Source: Plantactinospora sp039889035 (lineage in GTDB: Bacteria; Actinomycetota; Actinomycetes; Mycobacteriales; Micromonosporaceae). Taken from it: 64,000 nucleotides of DNA. The notes below the pieces were generated by a model. It saw only the letters and a program-made list of their open reading frames with translations. It was not told the origin of the DNA and made no database searches. The translations under genes were made by a program, and so were the position numbers. The DNA lies in the NCBI GenBank assembly GCA_039889035.1, contig JBDQQY010000010.1, positions 1 to 64,000 on the forward strand. The letters are read 5' to 3'. Shown one piece after another: positions 43,126 to 50,625 of the stretch (positions within the stretch are counted from its first letter, which is position 1; each line of letters begins with the position of its first letter).

Positions 43126-43572
43126 TCAGTAGTGAACACGGAACGGTCCACTTTCGGCTACCGGCGACGGATTCCAGCAGAGGGGATCACTGAGCGGCAA
43201 TGCCCTCACGTCGAAACCAATCGACGAAAAGAGCTCCACATAAGCCGGGCCGTGAACGATGAAGGGATTGTCCAGCTGCGACGGAGCTGGGGGGAAGGCC
43301 TCGGTCCCGGCGAGCCACTTGCGCGCTCTCACGCAGTATCCCGGTCCGACGTAGATACCTGCGGTGCTCGCCCAGCCCGAGAAGCGGTTTGGTGGGATCA
43401 GGGCATCGTAGGCACCCTGGCTGTACTGGCCGTCGAAGACCTGGATGGCGCCGATGGCGTACGCGCCGGTATTGCGAACCTCTCTGCTGGCCGCCGATGC
43501 GGCTGTGGGTGTCAGACTGATCAGGAGTGCGGCCGTCAGGGCAATCGTGGATGCCCATCTCACTTTCTTCAT
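43126..43572 (-). CDS. Small secreted hypothetical protein
   Basis: 148 residues. Signal peptide KKVRWASTIALTAALLISLTPTAASA (1-27). The mature ~120 residues have two cysteines (GYCVRARKW and PLCWNPS) and no recognised domain. GAGAGAGGG precedes ATG 43572. G/C content is lower than in the neighbouring genes, suggesting acquisition with the adjacent island. Confidence 0.7.
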   Translation of the reverse strand: MKKVRWASTIALTAALLISLTPTAASAASREVRNTGAYAIGAIQVFDGQYSQGAYDALIPPNRFSGWASTAGIYVGPGYCVRARKWLAGTEAFPPAPSQLDNPFIVHGPAYVELFSSIGFDVRALPLSDPLCWNPSPVAESGPFRVHY

Positions 43573-43962
43573 TCTGCCCTCTCTCGCGCCTTGTGATTAC
43601 TGCTGACTATTCGCGTACCCCATGGAAGCACTCTGCGGCTTCATTGAGGCTTCACATCGGCTCGACCTGCCCACCGTGGCGCCGCGCGCCCGTTGGGAGG
43701 GGTTTAGGCGGAGAACGACGGTCGCCCGGCGGTTGGAAGCAGACCTTCGATCGGTGGTAACGCGAGGTAGGCGAGTTGCAGGCGGTATCCGGGCTTACCG
43801 GTTCTCCTCGTCTCGGCGCCCTTCTCATCCCTGCCGGGTGAACCGGGCTCGCCTCCGGCGGGCCGACGATGGCCGGGTGACGTGGTACCCCACGTCACCG
43901 GCGACTGGCTGTGGACATCACCGTTTCCCTCGGGGTGGAGGCGAGCCGGAAGGAGCCACCCG
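43573..43962. other. Intergenic region without a gene
   Basis: About 390 bases between a leftward secreted protein gene and a rightward small gene. Open frames through it have no ribosome sites. It contains the promoter of the secreted protein gene, of which no specific element can be called. Confidence 0.35.
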
Positions 43963-44103
43963 ATGACCGGACCGATCAGCAACGAGCGGCGTGCCGAGAA
44001 CTACCGGAAGCAGACCAGGCGCAAGGAGCCGACGCCACGGCAGCGGCGTCGGCTCGCCAAGAAGGATGGGGTGATCCGCAACCGGCGGCCCGCCCGTCCC
44101 TAG
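43963..44103 (+). CDS. Small highly basic protein
   Basis: 46 residues: TGPISNERRAENYRKQ, then RRKEPTPRQRRRLAKKDGVIRNRRPARP. GGAAGGAG lies about 10 bases before ATG 43963, and similar short Arg/Lys-rich proteins (ISNARRAENYRRQ.. TPRQRRRL) are found in actinobacteria, sometimes in mobile elements. Nucleic-acid binding is plausible from charge only. Confidence 0.6.
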   Translation: MTGPISNERRAENYRKQTRRKEPTPRQRRRLAKKDGVIRNRRPARP

Positions 44104-44267
44104 TCGCGCTGCTCCGCCGGCGTTGTTCGCGGCCACGCGGTACCGGCATCGTGCCACTGGTCGGCGCCGGGCGGTTGCGTCAACCGAAGGCCAGACGAAC
44201 AGCGAGGTGCCGCAGGTCGCCGGAGCGACGTGCGGCACCTCGTCGTAACGACATCGTGGCGATCGGG

Positions 44268-45638
44268 CTATGGCGTCCAGAGGCCGAGGTCGATGGTCCG
44301 GGTCAGTGTCGCCCGCTCGTCGTCGCCGTCCAGCGACCAGATCATCGCGCCACCCAGCCGCTCCGCGCGGATGTACAGCGTCTTCTGGAGTACGACGGCC
44401 GGATCGTCGTACGTCCAGAACGTCGTACCGTCGTAGAGCCAGGCGGTGCCGGCGCGGAGGTCGCGGTAGACCTTGAAGCCGTCCTTTCCGGCCTTGGTCT
44501 TCAGCACCTTGTAGTCCTCGTAGCCCGCCTCGAAGGTGGCCGGGGCGGCGCCGCCGGTGGAGGTGCCGAAGAGTCCGTCGCGGCCACCGGTCACCCCGGC
44601 CCAGCCGCGCCCGTAGTAGGGGATGCCCAGCACCAGCTTGCGGCGCTCGGCGCCCCGGTCGAGCCAGGCGTCGATGGTGCGGTCCACCGCGAAGTCCGGC
44701 TCGGTGGCTCCGGCCGGTACCCGCAACGCGGACTGCTGGTTGGCGATCGGCTCCCAGCTCCCGTGGAAGTCGTAACCCTGCACGGTGGCGAAGTCCAGGT
44801 TCTTGAAGACCTTGCGGACCTCGAAGCCGGCGTCGATCGCGGCCGGGTTGGCCGGTACGAACGCGGTCAGCTCGTAGTGCTTCCGGGCCGGCTTGCCGAG
44901 CGCGTCGAGCTGGCGGCGGAACTCGGCGACGAGCGCGGTGAAGTTCTGCTTGTCCTCGGGCCGGTAGACCGTGTCGACGTCACCGGCCGAGCCCGGCCAC
45001 TCCCAGTCCAGGTCGATGCCGTCGAAGACTCCGGCGAGCGAGCCGGGCCCGCCCGCGCTGCCGTCCGGGTTGGGCAGGTTGCCCTTGAGGTAGAGGTCGA
45101 TGCAGGAGGCGACGAACTTCTGCCGCGACTCGGGGGTCAGCGCCGCGTCGGAGAAGTGTGTCGACCAGCTCCACCCGCCCAGCGAGATCAGCACCTTCAG
45201 ATCCGGGTGCGCCGCCTTGAGCTTCTGGAGCTGCCCGAAGTTGCCGTTCAGCGGTTCGCCCCAGGTGTCGGCGACGCCGTCCACGCTCTCCTCGGCCGGC
45301 ACCGGCCGCTGGTAGTCGGCCCAGGCGTCGCCCTCGCCCGGCCCGCCGTCGACGTAGCACCGGCCGTCCGGACTGACGTTGCCGAAGGCGTAGTTGAGGT
45401 GGGTCAGCCGGCCGGCCGCGCCGGAGTCGTGCAGCTTCTTGACGGTGAAGGCCCGGCCGTAGATGCCCCACTGGGTGAAGTAGCCGACCTTGACGAAGTC
45501 GCCGCTCCGGCCGCCGTCGTGCCGGGACGCCGCGCCGGGCGCGGCCGAAGCCGGGGGTACGGCGATGCCGGCGAGCAGGGCGGTGACGGCGGTGGCCGCG
45601 GTGACGGTACTGAGTCGACGGAGAACGGATCCGCGCAT
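44268..45638 (-). CDS. Secreted GH18 chitinase
   Basis: 456 residues. Signal peptide ~1-34 (RRLSTVTAATAVTALLAGIAVPPASA), then a single GH18 catalytic barrel: VKVGYFTQWGIYGRAF (first strand), LKVLISLGGWSWSTHFSDA, catalytic DGIDLDWEWPG (DxxDxDxE, Glu as acid), VQGYDFHGSWE and IPYYGRGWAG, and the last strand AMIWSLDGDD. It contains no carbohydrate-binding module or FnIII domain, unlike many streptomycete chitinases. CAGGAG precedes ATG 45638 (GTG 45644 would leave no spacer). Role: extracellular chitin degradation. Confidence 0.94.
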   Translation of the reverse strand: MRGSVLRRLSTVTAATAVTALLAGIAVPPASAAPGAASRHDGGRSGDFVKVGYFTQWGIYGRAFTVKKLHDSGAAGRLTHLNYAFGNVSPDGRCYVDGGPGEGDAWADYQRPVPAEESVDGVADTWGEPLNGNFGQLQKLKAAHPDLKVLISLGGWSWSTHFSDAALTPESRQKFVASCIDLYLKGNLPNPDGSAGGPGSLAGVFDGIDLDWEWPGSAGDVDTVYRPEDKQNFTALVAEFRRQLDALGKPARKHYELTAFVPANPAAIDAGFEVRKVFKNLDFATVQGYDFHGSWEPIANQQSALRVPAGATEPDFAVDRTIDAWLDRGAERRKLVLGIPYYGRGWAGVTGGRDGLFGTSTGGAAPATFEAGYEDYKVLKTKAGKDGFKVYRDLRAGTAWLYDGTTFWTYDDPAVVLQKTLYIRAERLGGAMIWSLDGDDERATLTRTIDLGLWTP

Positions 45639-45871
45639 GTGCACTCCTGAAACGGGGATGGAGCGTCGGCAGAACAGTTAGGAAAGTTTCCGGTGTCCTG
45701 CAAGGTAGGGCGGTCGATGTCCGGCGGTCAAGTGCGCCGCACCGGATCGCACCGAAGATGTAGCGGTGGGTAGTTAAAGAACATTTAGGAATCTGAACTG
45801 ATCCACTTCGTACCGTCCGTCGTACCCACCGGCGGCTGCAACCGGGCAGCGGACGATCGAGGGAGCGGTGT

Positions 45872-46555
45872 ATGTACAGGCGACGCAGGACGACCAGTCG
45901 GGCGCGGAAGGTGTTCCTGGGCGTGGCGGCGGCGGCCCTGCTCGGCGGGGCGCTGGCCGTCGGCACCGGGCTCGGCAACGCGGGCGAGAGCTGCGCCGGC
46001 CTGGACACCGCGCTACGCAACAACCTGAACTTCATCGCCGGTCAGCAGACCAACCCGGACGCCCAGTCCGAGGCCCGGATCGCCAACCGGCAGGCCGTGG
46101 TCGACCTGATCCAGCAGCGCCGGGCCACCGCCGGCTGCACCGCCGACGTACGCGCGGACGCGCCGGTCCCACCCGCCGCCCCGCCGGTGGCCGAACCGAC
46201 CGGGACCCCGGCGAAGCCTCCGGCTCAGCCACCCAAGGCACCCGCCCAGCCACCGGCCAACCCCGGCCCCGGCAACGGCTCGAACGGCGGCGGCTCGAAC
46301 GGCAGCGGCGAGGTGGTCTGCAAGGGTTCCACCGTCACGCTCTTCAACGAGGACGCCGGGCCGGCCGCGTCCAGCGGGACCTTCCCGATCGGCACGACGT
46401 TGAAGGTCACCAACCTGGACAACAACAAGAGCGTCACGGTCAGGGTGACCAGCCCGTCCGGCAGTTGCGTACTGCTCAACAACGCCGCGTTCGAGCAGGT
46501 CCGGGAGCCGGGCAAGTTCCTGATCCGGCGGCCGGTGATCGAGCGGATCGGCTGA
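45872..46555 (+). CDS. Secreted protein with RlpA/DPBB-like C-terminal domain
   Basis: 227 residues. Signal anchor KVFLGVAAAALLGGALAVGTGLG (~14-36); a helical segment with two Cys (ESCAGLD, AGCTADV) and INxQAVVDLIQQRR (~40-95); a Pro/Ala and then Gly/Asn/Ser-rich linker (~100-148); and a C-terminal ~75-residue domain, GSTVTLFNEDAGPAASSGTFPIGTTLKVTNLDNNKSVTVRV, resembling the double-psi barrel of RlpA-type proteins. No catalytic Asp pair is clear. GAGGGAG precedes ATG 45872. Confidence 0.78.
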   Translation: MYRRRRTTSRARKVFLGVAAAALLGGALAVGTGLGNAGESCAGLDTALRNNLNFIAGQQTNPDAQSEARIANRQAVVDLIQQRRATAGCTADVRADAPVPPAAPPVAEPTGTPAKPPAQPPKAPAQPPANPGPGNGSNGGGSNGSGEVVCKGSTVTLFNEDAGPAASSGTFPIGTTLKVTNLDNNKSVTVRVTSPSGSCVLLNNAAFEQVREPGKFLIRRPVIERIG

Positions 46556-46564
46556 CACCGGGCT

Positions 46565-46606
46565 CGGGTGACCCGGTCCGTCCCGCCGATCGGTCCGGGT
46601 CACCCG
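46565..46606 (+). terminator. Hairpin after the RlpA-like gene
   Basis: CGGGTGACCCGG and CCGGGTCACCCG form a perfect 12-bp stem with an 18-base loop, 10 bases past the stop codon. Confidence 0.75.
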
Positions 46607-46680
46607 TCTCCGTAGCCCGGCTCAGCGGTGGCCTCGGTCGCGGGCAACGATCTGTGGACAACGGCGCCCAGAATCGACGC

Positions 46681-47562
46681 ATGAAGCCGAAGGGATCCTC
46701 ATACCTGACTCCGCGAAGTCAAGAACTCATCGTTTCTAGGCTTCGCACCACAGTCGGAAGGGTGACTCGCCTCGCAGGTGCAACAACTGCGGTGATCCTC
46801 CTGCTCGGTGCCGTCGCGGCGTCGCCCTTTGTCCTCCTGCTGATCGACGGCGCGAGTGGCGACTGGACGCGACTGAGTGACATGGGACAGACGTACGGCG
46901 CGGTGTCGGCGCTTCTGTCGGCCCTGGCGGTGGCGGGCGTCTCACTCTCCCTGCTTATGCAGCGAAGACAGGCTCGCCTCGATCAGCTTCGCGCCACACG
47001 GTAGGCTCATGAATCGATCATGAGACTGCCGTACGAGAATCCCCGGTACGGGCAATGTTGGGGTCCTCGGTTTTCCGACGGCTACCAGGACGAGAGGTTG
47101 TTCTACTACGTCAACAGCATCCTGAGCTACTGGTACGACGCCTGGAGCTCCGGAAACCTCTCCAGCGAGCGACTGCGCGGCTATTCGGGGCTGATGTTCC
47201 AGAGTGAGGTTCCCCGGCAATACTGGGACAGGTTCGGTCCGGCGAGACGGGATCTGTACGGACGCCGGGGGAAGTTTTTTCGTCTGCTGGACGAGCAATA
47301 CCGTAAAGCCGTCGCTGCCGGTCCTGCCTTGCGTTTACACGAACCTCTGCAGGAGGACCATCTACGAGAGCATGCCGCCGGTACCCGCGATCCTTGGCGA
47401 ATGTTGGGCGTCGGGGTGGCGCTCGGCTTCGTGGCGGCCGCCTCCAGCGCGGCGATAATGAGCGCGATCTACCCGAGGGTCCGCCCGCGTTGGCCGCACC
47501 GGCGATCGTCGGGTCCCAGCGCCACGGTCTCTGTGCCCGGCGACTCGGCGATGCGGATCTGA
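46681..47562 (+). pseudogene. DUF6082-like membrane protein interrupted by an in-frame amber codon
   Basis: The first part (46681-47004, 107 residues) has two transmembrane helices (TTAVILLLGAVAASPFVLLLID and YGAVSALLSALAVAGVSLSLL) followed by MQRRQARLDQLRATR and a TAG at 47002. The same frame then continues AHESIMRLPYENPRYGQCWGPRF...ERLFYYVNSILSYWYDAWSSGNL to 47562, ending with another helix (LGVGVALGFVAAASSAAI). In the related actinobacterial proteins (DUF6082, as I remember them) the two parts are one chain. So one sense codon, perhaps CAG, has become TAG. It is either a recent pseudogene or amber read-through; ATG 47020 could restart the second half. Confidence 0.75.
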
Positions 47563-48207
47563 TCACCCGGAGGTCGACGGCGCCGGGAACCGGTGCGGCA
47601 TCTGCCAGCCGTCGGCGAGCCTCGACGGGTGCACGTTGTGGCCGCCGCCGAAGAACTCGCAGAACTTCATGATCAGCGGATCCCAACCCAGCGGGTCGAC
47701 GTGGTGCGTAGCGGGGATGACCAGGGACTCGTCGACGTGGGCGCGGAGTACCTCGACCTGGAAGGCGGTGCAGTCGGGCGTCGGCTCGGTCATCGGCAGC
47801 ACCGAGGCGACCCGGCACTCCAACTGGATCGGGCACTGTGCGACCCGGGGCGCCCGAACCAGTTCGGACGGCTGCTCGGTCAGCCCGGCCAGGGCGAACT
47901 TGTCCGGCTCGTACCGGTAGCCCTGCGCCAGCTTGTGCTCCGGCACCACCCGCTTCCCGGTGGTGAGCGCGATCCGGTCCACCGCACCGACCATCCCCGA
48001 CGACGGCAGGTTGAGTACGCACTCCCGCTCCCGCCGCAGGTTGGCCGTCGTCTGGCCGCTGTTGCCCAGCCCGAGCATGCCGGACTGGCCCAGCCACCAG
48101 GCCGACGACATCGGCGCGAGATTGGCGCTGCCGTCCTCGTTACGGGAACTGATCAATACCACCGGAGTGCCGAAGTACAGCACCCTGAGCCCGGGAACGA
48201 TGTGCAT
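47563..48207 (-). CDS. Flavin reductase-like FMN-binding protein
   Basis: 214 residues. FMN-binding split-barrel: FGTPVVLISSRNEDGSANLAPMSSAWWLG holds the S-x-N-LAPMS element typical of the flavin-reductase-like family; NLRRERECVLNLPS and CPIQLECRVASV follow. Related proteins reduce flavin for partner monooxygenases or bind FMN; no partner gene is nearby. ATG 48207 opens MHIVPGLRVLYFG. Its stop abuts the preceding gene's stop. Confidence 0.87.
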   Translation of the reverse strand: MHIVPGLRVLYFGTPVVLISSRNEDGSANLAPMSSAWWLGQSGMLGLGNSGQTTANLRRERECVLNLPSSGMVGAVDRIALTTGKRVVPEHKLAQGYRYEPDKFALAGLTEQPSELVRAPRVAQCPIQLECRVASVLPMTEPTPDCTAFQVEVLRAHVDESLVIPATHHVDPLGWDPLIMKFCEFFGGGHNVHPSRLADGWQMPHRFPAPSTSG

Positions 48208-48271
48208 GCGGCAACTCTCATCGGCCGGGCGGGCGGTTGCTGGCGGGCATCGGACGTGGCGTCCTGGCAGG

Positions 48272-48982
48272 TCAGCCAGGGGTTGTCGGAGCCGTAGCCG
48301 GGGGCGCGACGAGCCTCAGCACCGTACGCCCGGCGACCTCGGCGGGGACGAACCACTCCGGTACGTCGACCAGCTCCGCCAGGTGCCGGCGCGCCTGGTC
48401 GACCGACATCGACTCGGGGACGCCGAGGTGTCCCAACTCGACGTCCCGGATGTCGGCCCGGAAGGTGTAGCGGAACTCCTGATCGCCGATGTAGGTGAGC
48501 GCGATCCGTCCCTGCCAGTCGATCCGGTAGCCCACGCCGCTCGGCTCGCGGGAGAAGTCGACCTGGTGCGCGGCGACCGAGTCGTGGCCGAGCAGATAGA
48601 TTTGGAACGCCGGTGCGGCCTCCGGGTCGGCGATCGGCAGCGGGTCGGCGGTCAGCCGTTGCGGCTCCGGCCCGGTGAACCGGAACGGGCGCCCGGGAGT
48701 CGCCGCCACCAGTCCCGTCGCGTCCTCCCAGGTCGAGCCGAGCGTGCAGGAGTGGTAGTTCTGCCAGACGACCGGGGCGAGGAAGTCCTCGACGTCGTCG
48801 TCGTCCTCCTCCTCGACGTCCTCTTCGGGCGACTCCTGGTCGGCTTCGTCGTAGTCCGCGCTTTTCAGCATGAGGTCGAACCAGAGCCGGCCGTCGCCGT
48901 CGAGCCGGCCGGTCCAGGCGAACTCGGTGACGCGGTGCCCGTCCGGCCATGGGTTGCCGGGAAACCAGATCCTGCCCTGCAC
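48272..48982 (-). CDS. Hypothetical acidic protein
   Basis: 236 residues, cytoplasmic. The N-terminal half includes a poly-acidic run (EEDVEEEDDDDVEDF, ~53-68) inserted in a beta-rich region (GRIWFPGNPWPDGHRVTEFAWTG; WQNYHSCTLGS). The C-terminal half has FRYTFRADIRDVELGHLGVPE. No family recognised. Chromosome-like codon use supports expression. Confidence 0.65.
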   Translation of the reverse strand: MQGRIWFPGNPWPDGHRVTEFAWTGRLDGDGRLWFDLMLKSADYDEADQESPEEDVEEEDDDDVEDFLAPVVWQNYHSCTLGSTWEDATGLVAATPGRPFRFTGPEPQRLTADPLPIADPEAAPAFQIYLLGHDSVAAHQVDFSREPSGVGYRIDWQGRIALTYIGDQEFRYTFRADIRDVELGHLGVPESMSVDQARRHLAELVDVPEWFVPAEVAGRTVLRLVAPPATAPTTPG

Positions 48983-49039
48983 GCCCGGACCCTACCGCCG
49001 ACCGGTGACACCCCACTCCGCCATACCGACGGCGGCGGT

Positions 49040-49576
49040 TCAGCAGGTGCCGAAGCCCTCGTCGAAGAGGCGCTTCGCGTAGTCGGTGTAGCCGGCGACG
49101 GTCTTCCGGACCGTGCGTCCGTCATGCAGGAAGAGGTAGGCCCGGTCACCCTGCATGGCCAGCAGCCCGTCGTAGCGGTAGCTGCCCGGCGGCGCGGTCA
49201 ACCGGGTGGCCGCCGGATAAGCCTCCTCGACCTGGTCGACCGGGGTGCCGGCGGTGACCCCTTCCGGGGTACGCACCGGTGGGCTGGCCCAGAGCAGCAC
49301 CAGCCGGTCGTCGGCGAAGACCGGGCTGACCGTGGCCGGGCCGGTCAGGCTCGGGCCGCAGGCGAGGGCGGGTTCGGTGTGGAGTTCACCGCGGCGGAGC
49401 AACTCCTGCTCGGTGTCGCCGAACTCGATGTCGCGTACGCCCTTGAGATGGAGGACGTCCGGCCCGTAGGCGGGCGTTGTCGCCGGCTCGTCCGAGACCG
49501 TCCGGTACGCATGGCAGAGCGCCACCGCACCCGCAACGAGTACTGCCACCAGACGTACGACTTTTCGTGCCTCCAT
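49040..49576 (-). CDS. Exported hypothetical protein with N-terminal membrane anchor
   Basis: 178 residues. A short basic start (EARKVVRL) and one helix (VAVLVAGAVALCHAY) act as an uncleaved anchor or signal. The exported part contains GVRDIEFGDTEQELLRRGEL and a mirrored EGVTAGTPVDQVEEAYP, a duplicated 'G.t..ev...g' element often seen in actinobacterial secreted proteins, and two Cys (LACGPS, FGTC). GGAGGGG precedes ATG 49576. Confidence 0.75.
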   Translation of the reverse strand: MEARKVVRLVAVLVAGAVALCHAYRTVSDEPATTPAYGPDVLHLKGVRDIEFGDTEQELLRRGELHTEPALACGPSLTGPATVSPVFADDRLVLLWASPPVRTPEGVTAGTPVDQVEEAYPAATRLTAPPGSYRYDGLLAMQGDRAYLFLHDGRTVRKTVAGYTDYAKRLFDEGFGTC

Positions 49577-49720
49577 GTACCCCTCCGGGGACAGAGCGTA
49601 GTTTATCCCTGATTCGTCCGGTTCGCCGGGGTGGTGGATGCGCATCCACACCCTGTGGATAGCACATGTGTACGAGTAAAACTGGTTACCTCTGGTGGAA
49701 CACGCCGGCACAATCCGGCC

Positions 49721-50542
49721 ATGGCGATCACCACCGAGCCGCTGCACACGCGGCCTCGACCTAGCGAGGAGCTGGCCTGGCTCGGCGACGGCTGGCCCGA
49801 GTTCGTCTTCCACGACGGGGGGACCGCCCGACACCTCGGCCGGATCCGGGAACTCTTCGCCGACCTGGAACTCGTGCTCCTCGACCACGCCGAGAAGCGT
49901 GCCGGGCAACGCGCCGAGGAGCGTCCCGGGAATGGCGCCGAGGAGCGTCCCGGGAATGGCGCTGAGGAGCGTCCGGGGAATGGCGCCGAGATCGTGGCCG
50001 CCGGCTGGGCGGTGCCGTTGCGCTGGACCGGTGCCGTCGACGACCTGCCGAGCGGCTACACCGACTCGCTGGCCCGGGCGCTCGACGCGTACGACGCGGG
50101 TGACCCGCCGAACACGCTCGCGATCCTCGCCGCACAGGTCCGCCCCGACCGGCAGGGGCGGGGACTGGCCGGGAAACTGCTGCGGGCACTCGGCGACCTC
50201 GCCGCTGCCCAGCACCGGGTGATCTGCCCGGTCCGGCCGACCCGCAAGGCGCGCTATCCGCTCACCCCGATCGACAGGTACGCCGGCTGGACCCGGCCGG
50301 ACGGCACGCCCTTCGACCCGTGGCTGCGTACCCACGTCAGGCTGGGTGGGCGGATCATCGCGACGGCGCCCCGGTCGCAGGTGATCACGGGCACCGCCGT
50401 CGAGTGGCAGCGCTGGACCGGGCTGGAGTTTCCCGACTCCGGGGAGTACGTCATCCCGGACGGCCTGAGCACGCTGCATGTCGACCTGGACGCCGACCGG
50501 GGAAGCTACGTCGAGCCCAACATCTGGGTTCAGCACCGCTGA
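49721..50542 (+). CDS. GNAT family N-acetyltransferase with internal repeats
   Basis: 273 residues. The acetyl-CoA motif AILAAQVRPDRQGRGLAGKLLRALGDLA (~128-155) contains the R/Q-x-x-G-x-G/A of GNAT enzymes. Before it, residues ~57-88 are a tandem octapeptide repeat (GAEERPGN, three good copies and one degenerate), likely a surface loop. Substrate unknown. The ATG at 49721 follows a weak site. Confidence 0.8.
   Translation: MAITTEPLHTRPRPSEELAWLGDGWPEFVFHDGGTARHLGRIRELFADLELVLLDHAEKRAGQRAEERPGNGAEERPGNGAEERPGNGAEIVAAGWAVPLRWTGAVDDLPSGYTDSLARALDAYDAGDPPNTLAILAAQVRPDRQGRGLAGKLLRALGDLAAAQHRVICPVRPTRKARYPLTPIDRYAGWTRPDGTPFDPWLRTHVRLGGRIIATAPRSQVITGTAVEWQRWTGLEFPDSGEYVIPDGLSTLHVDLDADRGSYVEPNIWVQHR
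49889..49984 (+). repeat. 24-bp coding tandem repeat in the GNAT gene
   Basis: Four units of 24 bases start at 49889, 49913, 49937 and 49961; the second and third are identical, the fourth has two changes, the first is more diverged. Each unit codes for GAEERPGN, so copy number changes keep the frame. Confidence 0.9.
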
Positions 50543-50625
50543 CCTGGAGGCCGCGTCCTGGACACACTGCCGCCCCGGTCGGTCACGCCGCCGGGCGCGC
50601 GGTCGATCGGCGGTGAGTCGGAGGC

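Noticed and set aside
44268..50542. Secondary-metabolite gene cluster
   Set aside because: No PKS, NRPS, RiPP or terpene enzymes; the flavin reductase and acetyltransferase are isolated genes.
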